Below, one piece after another: positions 42,205 through 50,874 of a stretch of 64,000 nucleotides of DNA. Source of the stretch: CAXXOK01 sp963664595. GTDB taxonomy: Bacteria > Bacillota > Clostridia > Christensenellales > Aristaeellaceae. The DNA lies in contig CAXXOK010000010.1 of assembly GCA_963664595.2 (NCBI GenBank), forward strand, positions 1,361,205-1,425,204. Direction: 5' to 3'. The position numbers and the translations under genes were made by a program. The notes under the pieces are model-generated. The model was not told the DNA's origin. It ran no database searches and saw only the letters and a program-made list of their open reading frames with translations. Every line of letters starts with the position of its first letter. Within the stretch, counting starts at the first letter, position 1.

Positions 42205-43728
42205 TCAATACTGCTCGTTCGCAGAATAAAATACCATCTCCGGTAACGTGCTTATCTCCTGATCCAGTAACGCGTCCACCCGTTCCCTGTGATTTCCGTA
42301 GCTTTTCAAGTGATCCTTGAGGTATGCCTTCAGCGATCCTTCGGCAACATACACACTGTCTACATTCAGACGGCCTTCTTCGGAAAAATGATTAACCGCC
42401 ATATACATCGGAATATCCTTTATCTCGCCGGAGATTTGATAAGCCGTATAGCATATTCTGTCGGCCTCTTCATCGGCTGCGATCACATACACCGCGTGGC
42501 TGTCCGGCGTAACGTAAAACAAGGTATCAATCCACTGCCCGGCATTTTTGAAGGGCAGGCCGCTGAAGTTTATATTTCGTGTGGTATAATCGCACTGCTC
42601 CTGCTCATTAAAATAAATGCATTCAAAGCTTATGGACGCGTTCATCCTGTACGCGGACACTCCAACCGCGCCAAATTGCGGCATTCTTGTTTTATAATGC
42701 ACAATCATGCCGGGTTCGGGTATATAGTCTATGTTGCAGCCCTCATACAGGATTGAAAGCTGCCCATTCTCCAGCAACAACCAGTCTGTGCGATCATCGT
42801 ATCCCATAACCCACACAAGATCCTCCGCCTTGTCAAAATCAAGCGCAAGCAGCGTTTCATAGCTTTCGGCCTGTGAACTCATGACAAAGAAATAATACGC
42901 CGCCCCGCCCAGCAGCACGGCAAGCATCGCCATGACAGCCGCGGTTCTTCCCCATTTTTTCTTTATTTTGACTTTAACGGGATTTTCCAAAGCCTCCGCA
43001 AACTCGGCAATATTCCTGTACCGGTTTACCTGGTTGATGTCCGTCGCTTTTGCGATAACCGCGTCAATCCACGGCGGCAGATGATCGTCGGTTTCAGCAA
43101 CCGGCCTGATCTGATACGGCGGTTCCAGGATGTTTTTCCCCGTCAGCATTTCATAGAAAAGCAGGCCTGCCGAATACACGTCGCTTCTTTCGTCGCTTTG
43201 CAGGCCCGCCATCACTTCCGGCGCGGTATACCCTCTGGTGCCCGCCAGCACGGTATCCCTTGTGGCTTCCCGTTTATAGTACCGTGCAATGCCAAAATCA
43301 ATCAGCCTGATATCGCCGTCCGGCATCACGATTACGTTCTCGGGTTTCAAATCCCTATAGATAATGGGGTTGGGCTTCACGCTGTGAAACGCCCTGAGCG
43401 TGTCACAGATTTTTTTAATAATCTCCTTTGACCGCTTCAATGTAAAATAGCCGTTCTTTTTGATCTCGTCGTAGAGGGTGTTTCCTTCTACATATTCCCG
43501 GATTACAATCGTTTTGTTCTCGTAATTGAATATCTCATGGATTTTGGGAATGTTGGGGATTTTCATTTTGCTGATATCTTGCAGCAGGCAATAGGCGTGC
43601 TCGTCCAGCATGGGAAATATTTTGGCGATAAACATCTCGTCCACGCTCTTGACAAGGTAGACCTCTCCTTCGCCGCCTGTATACAGATGCTTCTGATACT
43701 GATATCCCAATTCTTCAAATATTTTCAA
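42205..43728 (-). CDS. Transmembrane Ser/Thr protein kinase (Hanks type)
   Basis: A 507-residue kinase. The glycine loop GGEGEVYLV (about 18-26), the ATP lysine in IAKIF (residue 36), catalytic YRDLKPEN (Asp126; the usual His is Tyr), DFG (144-146) and GTRGYTAPEV with a standard activation segment are intact, so it should be active. A membrane segment at about 261-283 (RTAAVMAMLAVLLGGAAYYF) separates it from a 224-residue outside domain, beta-rich, with LLLENGQLSILYEG and EEGRLNVDSVYVAEG. No PASTA repeats. Its start overlaps the HTH gene by 14 bp, a sign of co-translation. It probably senses an outside ligand and phosphorylates a cytoplasmic target such as the HTH protein (inference). Confidence 0.88.
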   Translation of the reverse strand: MKIFEELGYQYQKHLYTGGEGEVYLVKSVDEMFIAKIFPMLDEHAYCLLQDISKMKIPNIPKIHEIFNYENKTIVIREYVEGNTLYDEIKKNGYFTLKRSKEIIKKICDTLRAFHSVKPNPIIYRDLKPENVIVMPDGDIRLIDFGIARYYKREATRDTVLAGTRGYTAPEVMAGLQSDERSDVYSAGLLFYEMLTGKNILEPPYQIRPVAETDDHLPPWIDAVIAKATDINQVNRYRNIAEFAEALENPVKVKIKKKWGRTAAVMAMLAVLLGGAAYYFFVMSSQAESYETLLALDFDKAEDLVWVMGYDDRTDWLLLENGQLSILYEGCNIDYIPEPGMIVHYKTRMPQFGAVGVSAYRMNASISFECIYFNEQEQCDYTTRNINFSGLPFKNAGQWIDTLFYVTPDSHAVYVIAADEEADRICYTAYQISGEIKDIPMYMAVNHFSEEGRLNVDSVYVAEGSLKAYLKDHLKSYGNHRERVDALLDQEISTLPEMVFYSANEQY

Positions 43729-44149
43729 AGCCCAAATTCTCCAACCCTATTTTATTCAGCATAGCGTTGCATTCGCGCACGGACAGCCTGTGATTGATGC
43801 AATAGATGATAATGCAGTCCTGCTTGTCTCTTGCATACAGCTGATGATAGCCGCAGGCGTTCAAGTACCATTGAATATCTCCCAGTTCCATCCCCAGCGC
43901 CAGAAATATCCGGATAATATATCGTCTGTCGGGCGTTTTCTTTCCGGAGAGGATATGGAAAAAGTATCGCCTGTTGATTCCGCTGTCCTTGATGATTTTC
44001 TTTTTGGTAAAGCCTCTTTTCTGGATCTCCGAATCGATATATTCTCCAATCGGTTTATCAATAAAAGCTTCTTTGTTTTTTTCAAAGAATTCCGTCATTG
44101 ATTTTGCGCCGTCCAAATCTCCCAATACTTTTTCCGTTTCATTTCCCAT
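43715..44149 (-). CDS. Helix-turn-helix protein partnered with the Ser/Thr kinase
   Basis: A 144-residue protein. Residues about 35-85 carry an XRE-like helix-turn-helix (KKKIIKDSGINRRYFFHILS, then GKKTPDRRYIIRIFLALGM), followed by a helical tail with a second motif (YARDKQDCIIIYCINHRLS, then VRECNAMLNKIG). The same two-part pattern is widespread in gut Clostridia next to protein kinases (family knowledge, function not described). The overlap with the kinase gene and the palindromes at 44206 and 44327 suggest an autoregulated, kinase-linked DNA-binding protein. N-terminal 30 residues are acidic. GGTCTCCCATT region gives only a weak ribosome binding site. Confidence 0.72.
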   Translation of the reverse strand: MGNETEKVLGDLDGAKSMTEFFEKNKEAFIDKPIGEYIDSEIQKRGFTKKKIIKDSGINRRYFFHILSGKKTPDRRYIIRIFLALGMELGDIQWYLNACGYHQLYARDKQDCIIIYCINHRLSVRECNAMLNKIGLENLGFENI

Positions 44150-44205
44150 GGGTTCTGGTCTCCCATTCCTAATTGTGCGCCATTTCTATGTGAAAAGATT
44201 CAATA

Positions 44206-44219
44206 TATACTATAGTATA
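44206..44219. promoter_or_regulatory. Perfect 14 bp palindrome, candidate operator 1
   Basis: TATACTATAGTATA is its own reverse complement. On the minus strand it includes TATACT, a usable -10 for the HTH gene, so a bound regulator would block that promoter. Confidence 0.5.
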
Positions 44220-44326
44220 CCAAAACGAGTGCTGATTTACTACCTCTGGCAACAAGAGACTTTGGAAGATAGCTTTGCAATGTTTGTCATAACAAATTTA
44301 CAATTCGTTCACAGCATATCTGTAAA

Positions 44327-44341
44327 ATAGTACTATACTAT
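44327..44341. promoter_or_regulatory. Related inverted repeat, candidate operator 2
   Basis: ATAGTACTATACTAT is an inverted repeat (ATAGTA and TACTAT around CTA) sharing TATACTAT with the palindrome 108 bp away. It lies just ahead of the divergent membrane protein gene at 44394 and may overlap that promoter. Confidence 0.45.
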
Positions 44342-44393
44342 TCTTATCACCAATGAACATACAGACTTGTTTACGTGATGAGGAGGAAACGAT

Positions 44394-44837
44394 ATGTTAC
44401 ACAACGCAAGCCAAAAAATCTCAATTTGGGCGAAAGTGATCCTGTATGCCGGGATCGCCCTTTCCGTAATCGCGGGCTTTATCATCATCTGGTATGGCGC
44501 ACAGGCGCCCATGCTCCGTTATACCTATTACCACATGGGCACGATCTATCAATCGGGCTCCACGCACGGCGGGATGGCCATTATCGGCGGCTTCCTGGTC
44601 ATGATTTTCGGTTCGCTTTTCTCGTGGCTGTGCGCGCTGCTGATGACCGCCTTCGGGGAACTGACATCCGATACCAGGGCCATCCGCGAGCAGTTGGAGG
44701 ATGTTTTCTACGAGGATGAGAACGACGAGCCTGTGTATACGCAGGCAGCAGAATCCGTTTACACCAGCCCGGCAGAGCCCGCGCCGGAAGCGTCCGCCGA
44801 ACCCGCCCCCGACCCGGAAAAGCCCTCCCAGGAATAA
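44394..44837 (+). CDS. Small two-span membrane protein with acidic proline-rich tail
   Basis: A 147-residue protein with two membrane segments (about 15-36, WAKVILYAGIALSVIAGFII; and about 61-85, MAIIGGFLVMIFGSLFSWLC) and a cytoplasmic or outside tail rich in E, P and A (EPAPEASAEPAPDPEKP). GAGGAGG lies 6 bases before the ATG. I recognise no family. It is transcribed divergently from the HTH-kinase genes and shares their operator region, so it may belong to the same system. It is followed by a terminator at 44918. Confidence 0.65.
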   Translation: MLHNASQKISIWAKVILYAGIALSVIAGFIIIWYGAQAPMLRYTYYHMGTIYQSGSTHGGMAIIGGFLVMIFGSLFSWLCALLMTAFGELTSDTRAIREQLEDVFYEDENDEPVYTQAAESVYTSPAEPAPEASAEPAPDPEKPSQE

Positions 44838-44917
44838 CCCTGCGGAAGCATTCTCAATGTCTTTCTCACCGGCCGGTTTACCTTGTTGATCTCCGGTCAT
44901 CCAAAACCTACTCACAA

Positions 44918-44952
44918 AGCGGCGGCTGCCCGGCAGGGCGGCCGCTGTTTTG
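44918..44952 (+). terminator. Terminator after the small membrane protein
   Basis: AGCGGC and GCCGCT form the outer stem with CTGCCC/GGGC-type inner pairing, followed by GTTTTGTTG. Confidence 0.65.
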
Positions 44953-45100
44953 TTGTATAATGTCTCCCCCATATTCCATCCCTATGTGGCTTTTTCCTTG
45001 ATTCCCTTGTTTTTACGACTAACATGATGTACAGTTTGATTAGCAAAGCAAACAACCAGCAAACAGAAATACACGTTGCGGTATAAGGAGAAATGGACGG

Positions 45101-45469
45101 ATGAAAAAAGTCTATGCGGTTATTCTGGTCACGGGAAGCATCCTCAACGCGGTGTGCGGGCTTCTGATCCTCATCATCAACAACGCGCTGCAGCAAACGG
45201 TAAACCTGGGTGCGGCCGTATCCTTCCTGATGGGAATCCTGCTTCTCTGTTCTCCTGTATTTGCCGTTTGGCTGCTGCGCCGCAAAGCGGCTGGCAGCCT
45301 GATGATCATCCTATCGGCTGTACTGTGTGTGGTTTTTCTCTTTGCTATCCAAACAAACGGCCTTACGGTCGAGCCCGTTGTGCTCATTGGCGTTTGCGCC
45401 CTGCAGATCATCCTGTGCATTCTTGCGGTTTTGCTTTGGATAACGCAAAGCCGATATCAAAGTCAATAG
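45101..45469 (+). CDS. Small four-span membrane protein, unknown function
   Basis: A 122-residue, very hydrophobic protein with about four membrane segments (about 5-27, 37-58, 63-83, 90-113) and short polar ends. GGAG precedes ATG by 10 bases. No family motif is recognised. It stands alone between a terminator and the pheST T-box leader. Confidence 0.6.
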   Translation: MKKVYAVILVTGSILNAVCGLLILIINNALQQTVNLGAAVSFLMGILLLCSPVFAVWLLRRKAAGSLMIILSAVLCVVFLFAIQTNGLTVEPVVLIGVCALQIILCILAVLLWITQSRYQSQ

Positions 45470-45621
45470 GCTGTTATCCCGCCGTGGTTCCAAAGCACGG
45501 AAACAGATTGCCGTTTGCCGGCAGATCATAATCCCATGAGGCGCAATCAGATACCGCTGCTGAAGCCGCACCAGGGTTACAAGCCCCGTTGGAAATGTTG
45601 CGGCAAACCCGCAATCCGCTC

Positions 45622-45650
45622 TTGAATCCCCCATGCACCCATGGTATAAT
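45622..45650 (+). promoter_or_regulatory. pheST promoter
   Basis: TTGAAT (45622-45627) and TATAAT (45645-45650) are 17 bases apart, upstream of the T-box leader. Confidence 0.8.
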
Positions 45651-45656
45651 ACGGAT

Positions 45657-45947
45657 GTTCCGGGCCCTGCCCGGTGCTCAAAGACGATGACGGAGACCAA
45701 AGCCCGCGTTTCCGCGGTTTTCAGAGAGGAAAACAAACGCTGAAAGTTTTCCATTCCGCAGGCGGATCATTCCCTCCCGAGTCGCTTCGCCCAACGCCTT
45801 GCCAGTAAGCGAAGCCGGGGATCAGCACACCCCGTGATCAAGCGAGAGCATTTCCGGGCGCCCTGTGGAGCCGGAGATGGAAAATGGGTGGTACAACGAG
45901 GCGATATGCCTTCGTCCCATGCGCAAGCATGTGGCGAAGGCTTTTTG
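45657..45947 (+). promoter_or_regulatory. T-box leader controlling pheST
   Basis: The roughly 290-base leader has a stem I region with AGAGAGG (45723-45729) and GCTGAAAG, candidate Phe specifier codons TTC (45754-45756 or 45770-45772), and the antiterminator T-box AAAATGGGTGGTACAACGAG (45881-45900), in which TGGT can pair with the ACCA end of uncharged tRNA-Phe. A terminator follows (45908-45946: GCCTTCG with CGAAGGC, inner CATGC/GCATG, then TTTTT). Uncharged tRNA-Phe should open expression. The usual ACC in TGGNACC is ACA here. Confidence 0.85.
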
Positions 45948-45962
45948 ATTGGAGGAAAAAGC

Positions 45963-46985
45963 ATGCTGGAAACCTTGAAACAAATTACAGCACAGGTGGT
46001 TTCCGATCTGGAAACCGTGCAGAACACCGCCGATCTGGAGGCCCTGCACATCAAGGTGCTGGGCAAGAAGGGCGAGCTCACCGCGTTACTTAAAACCCTG
46101 GGCAAACTGCCCGCCGAGGAGCGGCCCGCAATGGGTGCGGAGATCAACCAGGCCCGCGCGCTGCTGCAGGAGCAGATCGACAAGCGCGCGGCAGAGCTGA
46201 AAAGCCGGGAGCGCGACGAGGCTCTCAAGCTGGAAGCCATCGATGTGACCGAGCCCCGCAAGCCCGCGAAAATCGGCACGGCGCACCCCATCACCCTGGT
46301 GATGAACCAGATGATCGAGTGCTTCACGGGCATGGGCTTTGAGGTGGTGCAGGGCCCCGAGGTGGAACTGGACCACTACAACTTCGAGCTGATGAACATT
46401 CCCAAAAACCATCCCGCGCGCGACGCACAGGACACCCTGTACATCGACGACAACATCGTGCTGCGCACACACACCAGCCCCATGCAGGCGCGCGTGATGC
46501 TCTCGCGCAAGCCGCCGATCCGCATTGTGTGCCCCGGCCGCGTGTACCGCGCTGATGAACTGGACGCTACGCACAGCCCCGTATTCCACCAAATGGAAGG
46601 CCTTGTGGTGGACGAACATATTTCCATGGCCGATCTGCGGGGCACGCTGTCCGCGTTTGCCAAGCATGTATACGGGCCGGATGTCTCCATCCGTTTCCGC
46701 CCGAGCTTTTTCCCCTTCACAGAACCCAGCGCCGAGGTGGATCTCACCTGCCCCGCCTGCCGGGGCACGGGCTGCAGCGTGTGCAAAAACACGGGCTGGA
46801 TCGAAATTCTCGGTTCCGGCATGGTCAACCCCAAGGTACTGGAGATGTGCGGCATTGATTCGCAGAAGTATTCCGGCTTCGCGTTTGGCATCGGTCTGGA
46901 CCGTATTGCCATGGGCCGGTACAACATCCCCGATCTGCGGTTCCTGTTTGAAGGCGACGCGCGGCTTTTGAGCCAGCTGCGATAG
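45963..46985 (+). CDS. pheS: Phenylalanine-tRNA ligase alpha subunit
   Basis: A 340-residue catalytic subunit. An N-terminal coiled coil (about 1-90) is followed by the class II core: GTAHPITLVMNQMIE, MQARVML, motif 2 (VCPGRVYRADELDATHSPVF, then HQMEG) and motif 3 (FAFGIGLDRIAMGRYNIPDL). FRPSFFPFTEPSAEVD is the family signature. ATG 45963 has GGAGG 7 bases upstream; the frame open further upstream runs through the T-box and is not translated. It pairs with pheT 14 bp downstream to form the alpha2-beta2 enzyme. Confidence 0.97.
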   Translation: MLETLKQITAQVVSDLETVQNTADLEALHIKVLGKKGELTALLKTLGKLPAEERPAMGAEINQARALLQEQIDKRAAELKSRERDEALKLEAIDVTEPRKPAKIGTAHPITLVMNQMIECFTGMGFEVVQGPEVELDHYNFELMNIPKNHPARDAQDTLYIDDNIVLRTHTSPMQARVMLSRKPPIRIVCPGRVYRADELDATHSPVFHQMEGLVVDEHISMADLRGTLSAFAKHVYGPDVSIRFRPSFFPFTEPSAEVDLTCPACRGTGCSVCKNTGWIEILGSGMVNPKVLEMCGIDSQKYSGFAFGIGLDRIAMGRYNIPDLRFLFEGDARLLSQLR

Positions 46986-46999
46986 AGGAGGATGCACAG

Positions 47000-49387
47000 A
47001 TGAAACTACCCATGAGTATGATTAAAGATTACACCGATATTCCTATTTCCGCCGAGGCGTATGCCCAGCGCATGATTATGACCGGCACGGCCGTGGAAGG
47101 GGTCGAGCGCCCGGGCGCGGAAATCCAGAACGTAGTCGTCGGCCGCGTGCTTACCTGTGAAAAGGTGGAGGGCACGCACCTGTCCCAGTGCACCGTGGAT
47201 GTGGGTCAGGGAGAGCCGCTGCACATCGTATGCGGCGCGCCCAACGTAGCCGAGGGCATTCTGGCCCCCGTCGCGCTGGATGGCGCCAGGCTCCCCGGCG
47301 GGCACGTTATCAAAAAGGGCAAGCTGCGCGGCATGCTCAGCGAAGGCATGCTGTGCTCCGCGCCGGAGCTGAACATTCCCCAGGAACTCTATCCCAGCGT
47401 CGGCGAGGAGGGCCTGCTGATTTTCAACGAGGAGTATCCCCTCGGCATGGATATCAAGCCCATCGTCGGGCTGGACGATGCGATTATCGATTTTGAAATT
47501 CTCGCCAACCGGCCGGACTGCATGTGCGCCCTGGGCATCGCCCGCGAAACCGCCGCCGCGCTGAACACCAACTTTATCGCGCCCGCCTGCACAGTAAAGG
47601 AATCCGGTGGAGACATCAACAAGGAGGTCAAGGTATCCGTGCTGGATGCGGACCTCTGCCCGCGCTACACCGCACGCGTGATCAAAAACGTGCGCATCGC
47701 CCCCTCCCCCAAGTGGCTGCGCAAATATCTGACGGGCGCCGGTCTGCGCTCCATCAACAATATCGTGGACATTACCAACTTCGTGATGATCGAATACGGT
47801 CATCCCATGCATGCCTTTGACCTGAGCAAGGTACGCGGGCGCGAGATCATCGTGCGCCGCGCCAAGGAGGGCGAAAAGCTGACCACGCTGGACGATGTGG
47901 AACGCACCTTCACGCCCGATGATCTGCTGATCTGCGACGCACAGTGCGCCACGGGCATCGCCGGCATTATGGGCGGCGAGGAAAGCGAGATCAAGGAGGG
48001 AACCACCGAGGTGATGTTCGAGTGCGCGAGCTTCAACCGCACCGCCATCCGCCTCACCAGCCGCGCGCAAGGCATGCGCACCGACGCGTCCGGGCGCTTT
48101 GAGCGCGGCGTGAACCCTGCCACCACACTGGACGCCATCAACCGCGCCTGTATGCTGGTGGATATGCTGGACGCGGGCGACGTGGTCAACGGCTGCATCG
48201 ACCTGTATCCCAACCCCGTCACACCCCAGGCGGTTACCGCCAGCGTGCGGCGGATCTGCGAGCGCTGCGGTGTGGAAATCCCCGCCGCCACGATGGTGCA
48301 AATTCTGGAAAAGCTGTTCTGCAAGGTTACGCTGGACGGCGATACCCTCACCGTGCTCCCGCCCACCTTCCGCGCCGATCTGGAGGGCGAGGCCGATATC
48401 TGCGAGGAAGTGCTTCGTATTTACGGCTTTGAGCAGATCGGCTGCAGCAATCTGTACGGAGAAACCACGCAGGGCGGCATCTCGCCGCAGCTCAGGCTGA
48501 AGGGGAAGGTAGCGGGCATCCTGCACGGGATGGGCTATCTCGAGGTCATGAATTTTTCCTTCATGAGCATGCAGCAAATCGAAAAGCTGAACCTGCCTGC
48601 CGGGGACCCGCGGCTGGATCCGCTGAAAATCCTGAACCCGCTGGGTGAGGATAGCTCCGTGATGCGCCCCACACTGGCGCCGCATATGCTGAAAACCCTG
48701 TCATTCAACATGAACCACGGCACCGCTGCCGCCAGCCTGTACGAGATTGCCAACGTGTTTGATCACCACGCCCCCACGCCGGAGGGCCTGCCCACGGAAA
48801 CGCAGACGCTCTGTCTGGGCAGCTACGGCGGGCAAACCGATTTCTATTCCATGCGTGTCACCGCCGAGGCCGTGCTGGCCTCACAGGGAATCGAATGCAC
48901 GGTAGAGCCGGGAGCGGAGGTTTACTACCACCCCGGCCGCTGCGCCACGCTGCGCGTGGGCGATGTGGTATTTGCCAAGGTTGGCGAGATACACCCCGCC
49001 GTGCAGGAAGCGTTTGATATGCCGCGGCGCGCCGTGATGGCCGAGATCAACCTGGAGCTGCTGCGCAAGCACGCCACACCCATGGGCCCGCTCAAGCCCC
49101 TGCCGCGCTTCCCCAGCGTAACGCGCGATCTGGCCCTAGTCATGGAAGAAACCGTAGCCGTGGGCCCGCTGATGGCCGCCATGCGCAAGGCCGGAGGCCA
49201 ACTGCTGGAGAACATTGAGATGTTTGATGTTTACCGCAGCGAGCAGCTGGGCATCGGCAAGAAATCCGTCGCGTTCTCCCTTGCCTTCCGTGCTCCCGAC
49301 CGAACCCTGACCGAGCCGGATGTCACCGGCGCCATGGAGAAAATCCAGCGCTCCTGCGCCTACCAGTTCGGCGCGGTGATCCGCTGA
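47000..49387 (+). CDS. pheT: Phenylalanine-tRNA ligase beta subunit
   Basis: A 795-residue beta subunit with a tRNA-binding domain (NVVVGRVLTCEKVEG, about 36-150), the B3/B4 editing region (NRPDCMCALGIARETAAAL, NIVDITNFVMIEYGHPMHAF), B5 and the class II-like core (LNPLGEDSSVMRPTLAPHML), and the C-terminal anticodon-binding fold (LKPLPRFPSVTRDLALVMEE, SVAFSLAFRAPDRTL). Full length and in frame. AGGAGG precedes the ATG. A hairpin begins right after the stop. Confidence 0.97.
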   Translation: MKLPMSMIKDYTDIPISAEAYAQRMIMTGTAVEGVERPGAEIQNVVVGRVLTCEKVEGTHLSQCTVDVGQGEPLHIVCGAPNVAEGILAPVALDGARLPGGHVIKKGKLRGMLSEGMLCSAPELNIPQELYPSVGEEGLLIFNEEYPLGMDIKPIVGLDDAIIDFEILANRPDCMCALGIARETAAALNTNFIAPACTVKESGGDINKEVKVSVLDADLCPRYTARVIKNVRIAPSPKWLRKYLTGAGLRSINNIVDITNFVMIEYGHPMHAFDLSKVRGREIIVRRAKEGEKLTTLDDVERTFTPDDLLICDAQCATGIAGIMGGEESEIKEGTTEVMFECASFNRTAIRLTSRAQGMRTDASGRFERGVNPATTLDAINRACMLVDMLDAGDVVNGCIDLYPNPVTPQAVTASVRRICERCGVEIPAATMVQILEKLFCKVTLDGDTLTVLPPTFRADLEGEADICEEVLRIYGFEQIGCSNLYGETTQGGISPQLRLKGKVAGILHGMGYLEVMNFSFMSMQQIEKLNLPAGDPRLDPLKILNPLGEDSSVMRPTLAPHMLKTLSFNMNHGTAAASLYEIANVFDHHAPTPEGLPTETQTLCLGSYGGQTDFYSMRVTAEAVLASQGIECTVEPGAEVYYHPGRCATLRVGDVVFAKVGEIHPAVQEAFDMPRRAVMAEINLELLRKHATPMGPLKPLPRFPSVTRDLALVMEETVAVGPLMAAMRKAGGQLLENIEMFDVYRSEQLGIGKKSVAFSLAFRAPDRTLTEPDVTGAMEKIQRSCAYQFGAVIR

Positions 49388-49419
49388 CTTACTTCTCTTT
49401 TGGAAAAAAGAGAAGTAAG
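49388..49419 (+). terminator. Hairpin directly after pheT
   Basis: Arms CTTACTTCTCTTTT and AAAAGAGAAGTAAG form a 14-pair stem with loop GGAA immediately after the stop codon. No T-run follows, but the right part of the 5' arm is T-rich. It may stabilise the mRNA end or terminate. Confidence 0.55.
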
Positions 49420-49610
49420 CAAGAGAAAACCGTATTTCTTTCTGATAAAAGGAAAGCAATGGAAAGCCGCATTTCTTTCTGAAGATGAGACATGGGTAAG
49501 AGAAAACCACATCTTTTAAGCAAGAAAAGCGAGCAAGAGAAAGCCGCATTTCTTTCCGAAAAAGGGAAGCGAGTGGGAGAAAACCTCTTATTCTCTGGAT
49601 TATCCGAGCA
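49420..49610 (+). repeat. Imperfect tandem repeats of about 37 bp
   Basis: Four to five degenerate units carry GAGAAARCCGCATTTCTTTC followed by an A-rich segment (starts near 49421, 49457, 49495, 49532, 49574). No open frame with a ribosome binding site. They lie between the pheT hairpin and the next terminator. Confidence 0.5.
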
Positions 49611-49652
49611 ATCTTTGTCCGGAGTCCCCCATCCTGTGTTGTTTCATTCCTG

Positions 49653-49687
49653 CGGATTCACGGTATACCGTGAATCCGTTTCCTTTT
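49653..49687 (+). terminator. Terminator upstream of dgt
   Basis: A perfect palindromic hairpin CGGATTCACGG-TATA-CCGTGAATCCG is followed by TTTCCTTTT, within TTCCTGC/GCAGGAA flanks. Confidence 0.75.
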
Positions 49688-49777
49688 GCAGGAATTACGG
49701 TGCCCGGCACGAAATACTCTCCCAGAGAAACCATCCGCAAAACATGCGCTGGCTTCTTAACGCAAGGAGATGAGAGC

Positions 49778-50786
49778 ATGGATGTTCGCAGGCAATGGGA
49801 GGAACACGAGCAGGCCTGGCTGTCTCCCCTCGCTGTGAAAAGTACGGAATCCAGAGGCCGCATCCGGCCGGAGCCGCAGTGTGAAATCCGCACGGTATTT
49901 CAGCGCGACCGCGACCGCATCATTCACTGCAAAAGCTTCCGGCGGCTGAAGCGCAAGACGCAGGTCTTTCTCGCCCCCCGGGGCGATCACTACCGCACCC
50001 GCCTCACGCACACGCTGGAGGTGGCGCAGGTGGCACGCACGCTGGCGCGCGCCCTGCGGCTGAATGAAGACCTGACCGAAGCCATCGCCCTCGGCCACGA
50101 TCTGGGCCATACGCCCTTTGGGCACATCGGCGAGGCAACACTCAACCGGCTGATGCCCGGCGGCTTCCGCCACAACGAGCAGAGCCTGCGCATGGTGGAT
50201 ATCATCGAGCGCGACGGACGCGGCCTGAACCTGACGCTGGAGGTGCGGGACGGCATCCTCACCCACACAGGTGCGCAAGAGCCTGCCACGCTGGAGGGCT
50301 GGTGTGTGCGACGGGCCGACCGCATCGCCTATATCAACCACGATATCGACGACGCCATCCGCGGCGAAATCCTCAAACCCGGCGATCTGCCGCAGGACTG
50401 CCTACAGGTGCTGGGCGCCACCCACAGCAAGCGCATCAACACCATGATTACCGATATCATCCGCAACGCCGTTCAAACCCCAGCGGGTGGAAATGTCGCC
50501 GGAGATCGCGGCAGCCTCCGACAAGCTGCGGGATTTTCTGTTTGCGCATGTGTACCACGATGGCTGGCGCGCCGAGGAGGAAGGTCGCTGCGATTTTGTA
50601 CTCACCACCCTGTTTGATTATTACAGTAAACATCCCGGACAGATGCCTGAGGAATATGTCGCCGTTGCCAACGCGGAAGGAACGCAGCGCGGCGTATGTG
50701 ATTTTCTCGCCTGTATGACCGACAGCTATGTGCTGGACCTGTTTACGGAACGCTTTGTTCCCAAGTATTTTTCCGTTCGCTCCTGA
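49778..50786 (+). CDS. dgt: dGTP triphosphohydrolase-like HD protein, frame broken
   Basis: The gene encodes an HD-domain dNTP triphosphohydrolase, which turns dGTP into deoxyguanosine and PPPi. HD residues are in HYRTRLTHTLEVAQVARTLA and AIALGHDLGHTPFGHIGEA; RRADRIAYINHDIDDAI follows. At about 50476-50482 a CCCC run shifts the frame: after NAV the sense continues in the +1 frame as RVEMSPEIAAASDKL, then YLPEEY-like MPEEYVAV and CDFLACMTDSYVLDLF, ending at 50786. Removing one C gives an intact protein of about 335 residues. ATG 49778 has AAGGAG upstream. The C-terminal half is well conserved, so recent error is more likely than decay. Confidence 0.85.
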
Positions 50787-50874
50787 TAATACCGCCAAGC
50801 AGGGTAACGCTCCTCCGTTTTTTGGATGCGGCAGGAAAGCAATTACACACGGCGAAAGACTGTAGAGGTGTTTC

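Noticed and set aside
47006..48685. 559-codon open frame antisense to pheT
   Set aside because: Histidine/alanine-rich shadow of pheT; no start signal and no family.
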